Shown in pieces: positions 52,206 through 62,699 of a DNA stretch of 64,000 nt. Where the stretch lies: NCBI GenBank assembly GCA_951640165.1, contig OX621249.1, positions 8,173,001-8,237,000 of the forward strand, given 5' to 3'. The DNA comes from Pseudoips prasinana. Lineage: Eukaryota; Arthropoda; Insecta; Lepidoptera; Nolidae. The notes under the pieces were generated by a model. It was not told where the DNA came from, made no database searches, and saw only the letters and a program-made list of their open reading frames with translations. Numbering within the stretch: position 1 is the first letter of the stretch; each line of letters starts with the position of its first letter. A program made the position numbers and the translations under genes.

Positions 52206-52980
52206 TGTTTTGTTTAACTTAAATTTAAATGTCTCTTTGCCTTACCGCCTGTACCCGCCCTTATGTAAGATACTGCTCGATATAACTTTATCTTCAAGCT
52301 CCGGGAGGGTCCCGGAGACCTGTAATATCAGTTTGTTTGAAAACCTACATCAGTCGCTGGTCTCTCACAATGTTATGTCTCATAGTATATATATCAAGTG
52401 TAATACCACATAATAACTATTGTGAAAAGAAAATAAAATTTATTTTGATTGATTTATTGATTACACACATGGGTACATACATGATGGTGGCGGTGAAAGG
52501 GTTAAGTAAAAACGTAATTTTCTTTTGGAGTACGGTAGGTTGATGAGTTATCTTTCGAGGTCCCATTATCTAATAAATATAATAAATTAAAAACAAGCTT
52601 TAAAAAAACACATTTTTGAGGATTTAAAATAGTAAAACTTTTTCTTTCTATAATTTCCACATGAACTGTCTCGTCGCCCTAACTTAACTTATTTAGAAAT
52701 GTTGTTTTCTCATATAAGTGAAATGTATTTCTTTTTGAGGAAATAAAGTTCTTCTTAAACCTTTAATAAAAGCATATGCCAATGCCAATGCCAATAATTG
52801 TAGATAGTATTATTAGTAATTAGTGTCCTCTGGATTTAGAGACACGTAGCAGTCGCTTTATTAGTTCTGGTAGCTAGTCTCAACTTGTTAAAAACCGATT
52901 CTAATAGAAATAGGAAATGGCAAGCAAGAAGAGTAAATGTTAATGTACTAGCGAATCTGCGGAACCGATTTTTTATACTA
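52206..52980. other. Spacer with a possible retroposon tail
   Basis: Contains a small hairpin CTCCGGGA/TCCCGGAG (52299-52318) and an AATAAAATTTATTTTGATTG end near 52430, like a plus-strand retroposon 3' end. CAATGC repeats at 52780-52795. Otherwise unrecognised. Confidence 0.35.
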
Positions 52981-52983
52981 CCA

Positions 52984-53160
52984 CTAGCTGTGCCCCGCGG
53001 TGTTACCCGCGTTAAATTTTATAAATTTTCTTTGCTATAAACCTCACGGAGCCCGAGACCTTTCCAACGAATGCAAAACCGTGGAAATCGGTTAGTGCGT
53101 TCTGGAGTTATAGCGTCAGGAAGGAAAACCCGACTTATTTTTATATAGTAGATATTAGCA
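52984..53160 (+). repeat. Dispersed repeat with CCGCGG head (type 3)
   Basis: CTAGCTGTGCCCCGCGGTGT head, body CCGAGACCTTTCCAACGAAT and GTGCGTTCTGGAGTTATAGC, ending TTTTTATATAGTAGAT. Complete by comparison with its style. Confidence 0.6.
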
Positions 53161-53258
53161 CACGTGTAATACCGGTTTCTTTAGTCTGTAACGCTTACAA
53201 CACATGTCATAAGCATCACTCACTCAAGAAGCCTGGAAATCCCACCAATTTACTGACG

Positions 53259-53518
53259 CAAGTTAGCTTAATGATACACAATCAATTGTAATTAAGGTAA
53301 AACTAAACATGTTTTTATTGTTAGTTTATATATTATAATTATATTACAGTTACATTTAAATGGTATTCAATAAAATGTAATTTTGTGTCCCTCTATTATA
53401 TGTTTGTAAAGTACCCCGCGATACAGGGATACAATTCCCTAGTGCAGGTGTTGTTTAAAAAATATCATGTTTAGTTTTACTTTTAATACAATTGATTGTG
53501 TATCATTAAGCTTACTTG
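53259..53518. repeat. Inverted repeat, 53-bp arms
   Basis: Left arm 53259-53311 and right arm 53466-53518 share AGCTTAATGATACACAATCA and CAATTGTA...GTAAAACTAAACATG as inverted copies. The spacer holds a plus-strand SINE-E 3' fragment (53374-53454). Confidence 0.7.
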
Positions 53519-53736
53519 TATCAAAAAGATTGAATCACATTTATTAAAAACACGGTCAAGTTTTCCTTCTTTATACTCTCTAAATAACATTAAACAAGTT
53601 ATAATTATATTTTCTTTCCGCAAACACTTGTTTTTGACATATTTCATGAAAGCTCATTAAAATTTTCATATACAACGTGTAATACAAATAGTGTAGTACT
53701 GTATACTTATACTTAACTTTTTTTATCCTTTAAAAG

Positions 53737-53937
53737 TACAACGCCCGCACTAGGGAATCTAATCCCTGTGTCGCGGGGTACTTTACAAACTTATAATAGA
53801 CGGACACAAGTTACATCCAGACTCAACACAACTATTTATGGGTCACACAAATAGTTGTCCGGCGCGGGACTCGAACCCGCGACACGAAGCGGCGAGGCAC
53901 CTGTCTTAGCCGCTGCGCCACACGTGCACTCATAATT
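53737..53937 (-). repeat. tRNA-derived SINE (family E)
   Basis: Reverse orientation. Head TGGCGCAGCGGCTAAGACAG, B box GGTTCGAGTCC, body ACAACTATTTGTGTGACCCA and 3' part TACCCCGCGACACAGGGATT. Its 3' 80 bp are inverted relative to 53374-53454. Confidence 0.75.
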
Positions 53938-54040
53938 AATATGAAATTTTACAAGATAATATTTGAATTGTTATATGAAATGTATGTATATTTACATTTT
54001 ATTTTATTTTCATAGCATTATTCGCACTGTAAAGCATAAA

Positions 54041-54175
54041 TCTAATCTCAAAAATGGGAAATCATAAATTTTATCCTCCAGCCTCCTACAAGCTCTCCCA
54101 ACCCTGTGTAGGCACTCTATGTTAAACAACAAACGATACACACTGGCAGATCAAATTTAGGATTCCCTTACGTTA
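54041..54175. repeat. Truncated second copy of the tRNA-carrying TIR element
   Basis: Left TIR TCTAATCTCAAAAATGGGA, then a decayed tRNA-like segment and GCAGATCAAATTTAGGATTC, matching 44975-45110. The right end is missing. Confidence 0.65.
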
Positions 54176-54289
54176 TGTGTAGTTTTATAAAGTATTCAAT
54201 AAATTGTATTGCTTATAGAGACAATTAGCATGTTTCAAGTCAAGAGACAAGCTAGTAACATAAAGTGTTAAATTCGTAAATATAGGTGT

Positions 54290-56043
54290 ACTTATTTTAT
54301 TTTTATTTTTTTTATTTTCCTTTTACATCTATCTTTACAGGTATATGTCCAATGCGATAGAGTGCTTATCTAAGTATAATACAATTTTATACCACTTAAC
54401 AAATTTTACTTATAACCAATTATCCATAATGCACTTCTCGTGAACTCACTCAGAGAACACACAAATAGGTCAGTCTCAGCTGCTATAAGGTTAAGAGTAC
54501 GGAGAGCACGCGTCAGGGGCGCCTCATGTACAAGATTAGTCCGACCACGCGGTTCCACTAGCATTCGCGGCCGTCTCCTTCTCCAAACATACCTGTCACA
54601 CAGGGCTATCTGTTCTAAAACATCAGCATTATGTTTGCTACCCCTAAATATTTTAAAAATATATGATGTTAGTGCCTGTTCCCTTCGAACTCTTAGTTCA
54701 TTGTATCCCACCATGCCTAAAATAAACAGAGTGGGATACATCAAAGGGTAAAATGGATATACTCCATAATGTCGCATATACAAATATCTAATAAAATTTT
54801 GTACACGCTCCAGCATGAGGCTATACTTCGCTTCATGCGGTGCCCAGATGACTAATTACATTCAAGTTGACTCCTAACCAATGCATTATATAAGGAAATT
54901 ATAGCTCGAATGTTTGCGAACCTTTTGACTGTTCGAAGTATAAAACCTAAATTTCTAAAAGCTTTCTTACATAGCCTAATGATATGATCATGAAAAGTCA
55001 GCCCGCTGTTAAAACTTATACCCAAATCCTTGACCTCTGTGACTCTAATCATTTAAAACCACCGATGCGGTAGTTATGTTGAATGGGGAAGTGCGCGCGA
55101 GAAAACGTTATTGTGAGAACAAGTTCACCACTCTGTCTATATCCCCTCGCAGCCTAGCACAGTCGTCATAGTTCCTGACGGCAAGAGATAATATAAGGTC
55201 GTCAGAGAACAGTAAACACTTAGCGTCTTTAACAACTTGCGGGAGGTCATTTATCATAAGCAGGAACTCTAGGGGGCCCAAGTTACTCCCTTGACTCACC
55301 CCTGATCTCGTAAAATATGGTTTTGACGTATGTCCCGCATATTCCACGTACTGCTGCCTGCTTTTCATACGACTGGCAAAAAAATTGAGTAAATGTGGGG
55401 TAAAACCAACACTAGCTAACTTTCTAAGCAAAACGTCATTATCGACTAAGTCGAATGCTTTTTTAAAATCAAACTAAGCGGTGTCGATTTGACCCCCGTT
55501 ATCCACAGTTGTCTGCAAATGGATCATATGACAATGCAGATTACTGGTGGTACTTTTACCTGGTCGAAAACCGTGCTGAGATTCGGAAAGTTAAGACCAC
55601 TTGCAAAAATATGCTCTTGCAGATAGCAGCTTCAAATATTTTAGCCGGCGTCGATAACACTGTCACATGTCTGTACCCATCCACCGATACTGCAGAAGCT
55701 CCCTTCGGAACAGGTACAACACGGGTCACTTTCCACCTTTTTGGAAATTGCGCCACCTGTAGACATTTGTTGTATATATGAAGTAGTGGCTTAGATAACA
55801 CAAACCGGCAATCCTTAAATATGTAAGGGGGAATGCCATCTGGACCTGCGGACCTTTTAGGTTTTAATTCTTTAAGCGCATTACATACATCTACTAACAG
55901 CAGCTGGCTTAAGTGTACCCGTGCTGCTCCGTTTTCGAAACCCGCTCCCTCTATAGCTGCAACTACATTCAACTCCGGCTCCTCAGTTCTATAAACAGAA
56001 TAAAAATACTGCGCAAATTCCTCAACACACTGCCAATCGGACA
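54290..56043 (-). pseudogene. Jockey-like LINE, 5'-truncated and broken
   Basis: Minus-strand pieces in order: KPKRSAGPDGIPPYIFKDC and RVVPVPKGASAVSVDGYR (55556-56044), GVSQGSNLGPLEFLLMINDL and the catalytic box LLFSDDLIL with S for the usual A (55108-55431), IRVTEVKDLGISFNSGLTFH (54852-55052), then a C-terminal tail (54406-54816). Frameshifts or stops separate all pieces. Endonuclease missing. T-rich stretch at 54296-54330 is the 3' tail. The second half of the RT diverges from the element at 12.8 kb. Confidence 0.75.
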
Positions 56044-56044
56044 A

Positions 56045-56800
56045 TTTTTTTTTTTTTAATAATTCTGTAAAAATAATTTAAACTGGATTCTAATTATTAT
56101 TTTCTCACATCCTAACTCGATCAGATGGCGACCCGTGCGAACGGGTAGATGATTTTGCCGCAAAAATTTAAATAATCCGATTCTGGATTGGCCCAAAGAA
56201 GATCAGGACCTAATTTTCTGCAGTTTTACACAATATCGACGAGACAGTGCTTTATCATTGGGATACTACAACGGTAAGCTATAATGCTTTCTGTGTGATG
56301 TTATTTAAATTTTGTTCAAGTAAAGTCTGTTGCCACAAAGAAATCTAAAAGTGTAGTCTATTCCAAATTTTCCTTATTTTTTATTTTGTGTTAAATATCA
56401 TTTAAGTTTCTGTTAAATACCTACCTTCCGATATGTTGTATTTTTGTACTTGTCATATTGTAGTTTCTTACTCTGGAGGTTTAATGCGAGGTGTAACCGC
56501 TTATTTTCCAAAACTACTATTCTTGTTACACATTGTATGTCTAAAAGTTTATTTGTTGTTTAATAACGGAGAAGTGTAATAGCTGGCCTCAAGCCGTGAG
56601 TGACAGACCACAAGACGCGAACTAGATTTAAACTTCGTTTCTTTTCCAGTTCACACTGTAGGTAAAGTTGAAACTTTAACTTTTGGACGCATATACTTTT
56701 TCTTACTAGGTTATTTTTATTTTAAAGGGATAAGAAGTTCAAATATAACCCCATCAAAAGGCTCTAGCTTTGATAAGTGATAAATTGTGACCCTTCACCA
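56045..56800. other. Spacer, nothing recognised
   Basis: A GGTAAGCT donor-like site at 56274 follows an open stretch, but no exon is supported. Confidence 0.3.
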
Positions 56801-56864
56801 TCATCACCAGCTTGATTTCGTCCACAGCTGGACATAGGCCTCTACCAAATAATATGTAAGGCAG

Positions 56865-57090
56865 TGGGAATGCCTACGCATGCTACCCGCAAAAAGCGGG
56901 TGGGTATGTCGGACTTGCACCGAATAAACCTTACCTACTGTGGACTTCTTTAGGCGCGCCTGTTTGGAGGAGCCCCGAGAACACGGGTATGCTGCTACCG
57001 TTCCCCCCTTTTGCGCCCAGTTCAAGATGGGCGGGACATGCACCCTAAAGTTTGCTGGATTGCCCTCCCGTATTGCTAACTCCTGATCAC
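56865..57090 (-). repeat. R1-like LINE 3' UTR fragment
   Basis: Inverse of 7290-7490: shares the CCCGCAAAAAGCGGG hairpin, CGTTCCCC...GCGCC and the AAACCTTACCTAC-type end. No coding part. The short 56810-56850 segment is the CCACAGCTGGACATAGG repeat motif. Confidence 0.6.
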
Positions 57091-57094
57091 ACAC

Positions 57095-57550
57095 GTTTTA
57101 GTAAAATAGCAAAGCAGACATGCATTCGGGTCACTTGATGATCAATGATGACTGCCGCCCAAGGACACTCGCAACATCAGTGTGGCTGCACGTCCTCTGC
57201 CAGCAAAGGCATAGGCTCGCTTCTTGAAGGTTACTTTCGCGATCCAGTCCTTGGATCTTATCCTTTAATAAACTTATTAAATAAATACAAGACAGACTAA
57301 ATAATCAAAGGGATTACTTAATGACAAAGATAGCTATAATGTGGTCTGTTTGCTTGGATGCGGACTAAGTTGTATAAGAGTCTTAACTTCTTACAATTGA
57401 GTTTATTAAAAGTGAAAAAGTCAAAAATTATATAAATATATATACTTAAAACTTTAGCAATAAATGTGGAACTAAAAGTTAGTAAGGCAAACGCAAACAT
57501 TTAATAGGTTTAATTATCCATTGCTCGAAAGCTGAAAATTAGGCAGAATG
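57095..57550. other. Upstream flank of the plus-strand gene
   Basis: No promoter motif is clear. AT-rich with a TATATAAATATATATA stretch at about 57430. Confidence 0.3.
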
Positions 57551-57555
57551 TCTAA

Positions 57556-58059
57556 TTGCATCCAACTTTTAATGAGAATTTCGTTGCTGGGTTCACAAAC
57601 ACGCTAGTTTTAGGAACACTATTAAACCGTACTCGGATAAAAACAGACGGAAACATGAAAAATGCTCTAAAAGAAAAATTAAAAAACAACGTGTGTGTTA
57701 AACCATTGTACCGGAAATTGAAAAACGGTCGCAAAATTAAGCCCCAACTTGTAACTTGCATTGACAGTAAATTTAAACTAGATGGCAACGAAGTCAGTGT
57801 CAAAAGAAATATATTAAACAGTGGTTTGTTACCTTTGAAAAATAATAAATGTAACAAAAGATCAGTTTGGTGTGCACCCAGCGGGAAATTTGAAAAAAAT
57901 GTAATTCAAACATGTGCTCGTAATGCTAGGAGTAGAGTTTTAAGAAGACATTCTAAAATGTTAAGTGATGTGGAAGCCAAGGACACGAATGTAGATGAAA
58001 CTGTAACTAAAGCTAATAAAGGAGTCCAAGTTGACAACAAGGTTGTGGTTTTGCAGAAG
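57556..58059 (+). CDS. Putative membrane protein gene, first visible exon
   Basis: The frame is open from the TAA at 57553 to the donor AAG/GTAAGG at 58059/58060. The first ATG is at 57655 (MKNALKEKLKNN). An exon starting further left by splicing cannot be excluded. The region is basic and Cys-poor (PLYRKLKNGRKIKPQLVTC, NARSRVLRRHSKML) and ends KVVVLQK. It joins exon 2 in phase 0. Presumably the cytosolic N-terminus. A SINE sits 17 bp inside the following intron. Confidence 0.6.
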
Positions 58060-58076
58060 GTAAGGATTTATTTTAG

Positions 58077-58335
58077 ACGGTCACCGTAGCCTAGTTGGTA
58101 GTGCTCCTGCCTACGAAGCTGGTGGTCCTGGGTTCGAATCCCGGTAAATGCAAATATTTGTATGATGAGCACGAATATTTGTTTCTGAGTCATGGATGTT
58201 TTCTATGTATTTAAGTATTTATCTATCTATATAAGTATGTACATCGTCGCCTGGTACCCATAGTACAAGCTTTGCTTAGTTTGGGGCTAGGATGATCTGT
58301 GTGACATTGTCCCTAGATATTATTATTATTATTTT
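58077..58335 (+). repeat. tRNA-derived SINE (family A), full length, in intron 1
   Basis: A box TAGCCTAGTTGGTAGTG, B box GGTTCGAATCC, complete body and a TATTATTATTATTATT tail. The best copy of the family in the window. Confidence 0.9.
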
Positions 58336-58373
58336 AGACTAACTACATCCCACGGGTAAACACGCTTTAGCTT

Positions 58374-58445
58374 GGTGTAGCGTAGTAGTTCAGGCGTTCC
58401 ATTTCTGCGTGTCGGGTTCAATTCCCGCACAAAGCAACTATGAGT
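58374..58445 (+). repeat. tRNA-like SINE head (family D)
   Basis: GGTGTAGCGTAGTAGTTCAG (A-box-like) and GGGTTCAATTCCCGC (B box), followed at once by unrelated sequence. Head only. Confidence 0.5.
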
Positions 58446-58458
58446 ATGAGTCATATTA

Positions 58459-58820
58459 TATCCTCCTGGTTGAATTTCAGCCACGACGGCCCATCTCAAT
58501 AGAGACTAGGCATCTTCGCGGAATATATATAGTGTACAAGTGTATGCGGAAACACAAGGGCACTTTCTTTTCATCAATCTCATAATCTAATGGAACGGCT
58601 AGTGACATGACCACAAAGAGATCAGGGATAGGACTGATGGCTATACGTGCTCTCTAAAGCACGGATGTGTAAAAAACGCCGATTGACAGACTTCGGGCTG
58701 ATACTGAGAAATTATTCTTTATAGAGAAATCCCAAAATCACTTTTTAGCCCGACCCGAGATTTGAACCCAGGACCGCATTATCTGCGGTTGAATAGGATA
58801 CCGCTAGACCAACGAGGCAT
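58459..58820 (-). repeat. tRNA-derived SINE (family C), diverged
   Basis: Reverse orientation in intron 1, complete from the CGTTGGTCTAGCGGTA head (58818) to the TCCTGGTTGAATTTCAGCC-type 3' end. Many substitutions. Confidence 0.75.
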
Positions 58821-58999
58821 CCCATTATTTCATATACTTGTTATAACCAATTAAAAAAGAATATGAACTCTTAAAAAAGCGTTAGAACCACTGGTCATTT
58901 GGTAAAATGGTTTTAATATTTTTATTAGTGTTAATATTTGTCATTTCTATACAATTAGAATGTATGTACCTTGTATAATTTTTTAAATAAAATTATAAT

Positions 59000-59255
59000 A
59001 TCCTGGGACCCTATTTACATAAGGCTATCTGATCCCAAACTAAGCAGAGCTAGTACTATGGAAACCAGATAACTGATATACTAAATATACTACTTTTCTT
59101 TTGTAAATACATACTTATATAGATAATTACACCCAGACTCGGGGCAAGCAGACATGTTCATGAACACAAATACCTGTCCTGGGTGGGAATCGAACCCACG
59201 ACCCCCGGCGTGAAAAGCAAGCATTATACCAACCACGCCAACAGGCCCGTCAAAA
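59000..59255 (-). repeat. tRNA-derived SINE (family B), full length
   Basis: Reverse orientation in intron 1, ending 35 bp before the exon 2 acceptor. B box GGTTCGATTCC; 3' GATCCCAAACTAAGCAGAGC. Best copy of the family. Confidence 0.85.
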
Positions 59256-59289
59256 TTTGTATGTTTGTAATTATATGTATTATTTCTAG

Positions 59290-59446
59290 GTGCCGGTGAC
59301 ATGGCTGCGGTTCTACCCAGTACCCCAACTCCCTGGAGAATCCGCCCTATCCGTCATAGTCCGGTGCATTCTGTGTCAGCTTGGATTATTCACTGGCCTT
59401 GTGTTTTGGACTGTTATTTGGGTGTTTATTATAGAATCTTTTGAAG
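59290..59446 (+). CDS. Putative membrane protein gene, exon 2 (transmembrane segment)
   Basis: 157 nt; acceptor TTATTTCTAG, donor GAAG/GTGAGT. Encodes VPVTWLRFYPVPQLPGE then a long hydrophobic helix (LGLFTGLVFWTVIWVFII) and ESFE. Phase 0 in, phase 1 out, matching the neighbours. Followed in exon 3 by GPHEMKVSLEFDK. Hydrophobic helix then E-S/F-E-x-P-x-E resembles the end of TM1 in two-pore-domain K+ channels. Confidence 0.75.
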
Positions 59447-59655
59447 GTGAGTACTTACTTCAAACATGTTACAATTCTTGTTTCTGTAAGTGTCGTCATT
59501 TTAAATACTAGGAGAGTCACATAAAGGAAAGAAGTTTTATTTCTTGGTTAGACAAATAACCACGTGTAATGCCCACGTGGTTACCGTAATTTATAAGAAA
59601 CTGCCGAATACATTAAACAAAAGTCTACTTATTCTCAAACCGTCTAAAATTTATA

Positions 59656-60928
59656 CATTCAGTCAAAAAAGTATCGGGAATGGATGATTTGTTTATGGTT
59701 CCAAATTCAAATTTTTGTTTTTTTTGTTGTTGTTAGATTGGCACAACTGTTTTCCATTTTGGCGCGGAGTTTGAGTTGCATCTGTTATTTATATTAAATA
59801 CAGTGCTGGTTTTAGTTATATCATATATAGTGTGTATTATGAATTTCATAATGGATAAAAATATTCGGTTCGGAGTCACTGAAAATGTTACAGAAAGCTT
59901 ACGGTGAATCGACTTTATCAAAAACTCGTGCTTATGAGTGGTTCAAAGCGTTCAAAAGCGGTCGAGATGTGATGAAAGATTTCTCTCGCTCTGGTAGGCC
60001 ATCAACGTCTGCAACTGAAGTTAACATCGCAAAAGTGAAGGAAATAGTGACTGAAAATCCTCATTCAACTCTGAGAGAGATAGCCGCCGAACTTTCTGTA
60101 TCTCACAAGTCGATTCGTACCATTTTACTAATCATTTGGGTATGAAACATGTTGCCGCTCGGCTAGTCCCAAAAGATCTGAACATTCTCCAAAAACTCAA
60201 TCACATGAAAGTAGCTGAGGACATGGTAGAACGAGTCAATTCAGACCCAACATTCATGAAACGCATTGTTACTGGTGACGAGACGTGGGTTTACGAGTTT
60301 GACATGCAAACTAGTCAACAAACTTCGGAGTGGCGCCTTCCAACTGAACCGAAACCGAAAAAACCACGCCAAAGTCGATCAAAATTCCAAGTCATGTTGA
60401 CTGTTTTCTTTGACTATCGCGGTGTTGTGCACTCTGAATTCTTACCGGAAGGTCGAACGGTAAATAAAGAATATTATTTGAGCGTTATGCGGCGTTGAAG
60501 AGAGCAAATTCGACGAAAAAGGCCAGATTTGTGGAATGAAAATTCTTGCATTTTGCACAACCATAATGCGCCTTCGCACAAGGCCATCATTGTGAACTAA
60601 TTTTTGACCAAACACTCAACAAATACCATCCAGAAACCACCATATTCACCAGATATGGCTCCAGCTGACTTCTTTCTTTTTCCTAAACTCAAATTACCAC
60701 TTTGTGGTACCCGTTTTCAATCGGTAGAAGACATAAAGGAGAATTCGCGGCGAGAACTGAACTCAATTCCGAAAGCAGCGTTTAAAAAATGTTTTGATGA
60801 ATGGATTATTCGTTGGCGTAAGTGTATCGTTTCTGAAGGAGCATACTTTGAAGGTGATAAAATAAATTTGGATGAATAACAAACATTTTGTATATTATTG
60901 ATCTTTTCCCGGTACTTTCTTGACAGAG
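59656..60928 (+). mobile_element. Second mariner element, dead, in intron 2
   Basis: Imperfect TIRs (left CAGTCAAAAAAGTATCGGGA; right, inverted, CTGTCAAGAAAGTACCGGGA) with TA on both sides, about 1273 bp. Inner frame is the transposase pseudogene 59885-60879. Unrelated in sequence to the complete mariner at 48.7 kb. Confidence 0.85.
59885..60879 (+). pseudogene. mariner transposase pseudogene
   Basis: Pieces: YEWFKAFKSGRDVMKDFSRS and REIAAELSVSHKSIRTIL; a shift at about 60130; GMKHVAARLVPKDL; catalytic IVTGDETWVYEF; ILHNHNAPSH, where the second catalytic D is N (TTGCACAACCAT); SPDMAPADFFLFPKL. Stops at 60496-60498 and about 60598. One frameshift, two stops and a lost aspartate make it inactive. 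Confidence 0.85.
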
Positions 60929-60969
60929 TATTACATCCAAATGCTGCTTTTAGAACTTGTTACCAGATG

Positions 60970-61203
60970 CTAGCACCGGTCCGTAAGTGATTGGCAAGGT
61001 TAAGCAATTAGGCTCGCGGTCAGTCCATAGATGGGTGACCGCCAAATCGGAGTAATTTCTGAGCGTCTCCGTGCTTCGGAGGACACGTTAAGCAGTCGGT
61101 CTCGGTTGTAGCCATTAGGCAACAGCCGTTAAGCCATGTCAGAGGCTTAATGGGCGGCTTGAACAACTCTGACACTAGGATAACCACTGCCAATACGATA
61201 AGT
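60970..61203 (+). repeat. 5S rRNA-derived SINE, best copy
   Basis: Head GGTTAAGCAATTAGG (5S box A, cf. GTTAAGCAAC in 5S genes) then CGCGGTCAGTCCATAGATGG and GTGACCGCC (box C). Body with CTCCGTGCTTCGGAGG, ends ACTGCCAATACGATAAG. In intron 2 of the plus-strand gene, 40 bp after the dead mariner. Confidence 0.8.
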
Positions 61204-61472
61204 AAGTTCCCTATAAATATGTTTATATTAACAAAATCTAATGAAAAGATACTACTAATAACTACAAAACAGACATAAATTTATATTTTACAATCAAAAT
61301 ACAAAATATGTAATGTTAATTCTGAATAATGATGATTACAAAACATGTCTTGTCATTTTCTAAAATAAGTGCGCTAGAAAGAAATTGAATCGGGACCATA
61401 ATTCTCCAATTCGCATTTCTTATCCAAACTAGATTTAAACGATTATTTAACCTTAAAACTTTCTTGTTCCAG

Positions 61473-61555
61473 GACCCCATGAAATGAAAGTGTCACTTGA
61501 GTTCGATAAAGCTCAAAACCAACTGATTATAGATCTTGCCACCGAGTTGAGACAG
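61473..61555 (+). CDS. Putative membrane protein gene, exon 3
   Basis: 83 nt; acceptor TTGTTCCAG, donor CAG/GTATGT. With the last base of exon 2 it gives exactly 28 codons: GPHEMKVSLEFDKAQNQLII, DLATELRQ. The phases agree across both introns, strong support that these exons belong together. The gene continues right of the window. The family (K2P-like) is uncertain. Confidence 0.7.
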
Positions 61556-61559
61556 GTAT

Positions 61560-62160
61560 GTTGCTTTCTAGACCCCACAGTCAAACTGTTAACACGGTTT
61601 TTAGGGACAAAAGTGTATTTATTTATTTAAGGACATGCAGAAGGTGTTACATCTACTTAAATCTAGAATGTTTTAATCAATACAGTAACCTGATCCAAAT
61701 GTACAGCTTCTAAAGGTGCCACAACATGCACATTCAGGAGTAACACTGATTAAACTAATACAATATTTATTATCAATGTAATTATTGTGAAATAATAATA
61801 ATGGCAAAAGGTCGATTAAGTTGTAAAACAAGCCGATAGCGAAAATAACGATCGAATATATCGATTCGAAGTTCGCCATCTATATAAAAAATATCATAAA
61901 TATAACAATTTATTAATACCTACGACGTTTAGAGTTAGCCTAAAGCTAACACTGAAAAGCTCTCACTGCTCATGTTATTGTATTATGGTATGTTTTCAGT
62001 ATATTTATTTTAACATCCAGTTAAGATAGTCAATACAATCGTCTTTAAGTAATATGTTATGCGATAAGACCGCCATATAATGTGGATATATTAAAACTGT
62101 AAAAATCTCAATTTCAATATTTCAATTTTAAATATTGTTTATGAATAATAAACAATATTT
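61560..62160. other. Intron 3, nothing recognised
   Basis: AT-rich without shared repeats. Confidence 0.35.
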
Positions 62161-62164
62161 TACA

Positions 62165-62620
62165 ACTGTGTTAGAATTCAATCTTTATCATACAAGATCA
62201 TGCAACAGGTATACAATAATAACAAAATTACAATTATGTCCAAATTTAAAATATTTAAAACGTCGGGATTACATTTACACAATCAAATAATAATAAATAA
62301 ATAAATCATTATGTAGCATTACAAATGTCAACAGGTAATATTATAATCAAAGATAATAAATAATCACTACAATTTAGTTACAATGTGGAAATAATTAATT
62401 GTTATATGTTAATTTCACAATGGTCACAGTTCATCTATACAGTACAGACATTTGTCCAAGAGGAATTCTTTTAACTTGGATTTGAACTGAGATCTGTATA
62501 TAAGACTTTTAAGGTCTAATGGTAGCTTATTGAAGATAACATCTGCGTTATATTGCACACTATGCTTAACAATATTCAAGTGTGGTATTATTTTCATTCT
62601 TAGGTCTTTTCTGCGTGTTT
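62165..62620 (-). pseudogene. LINE C-terminal fragment
   Basis: The minus strand encodes RKTRRKDLRMKIIPHLNIVK, SVQYNADVIFNKLPLDLKSL and FKSKLKEFLLDK, then a stop at about 62449, with an AT-rich 3' UTR to about 62165. A CR1/jockey-like tail, 5'-truncated. Confidence 0.55.
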
Positions 62621-62699
62621 TTCTCTAACTGATCTATCCTTATCTGTTTCATAGTCATGTTAATATTTCTGTAAGTTGATAAGAGTACCAAACCAACAA

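Noticed and set aside
58077..58150. tRNA gene (A and B boxes)
   Set aside because: Head of a SINE family with several copies and a long non-tRNA body.
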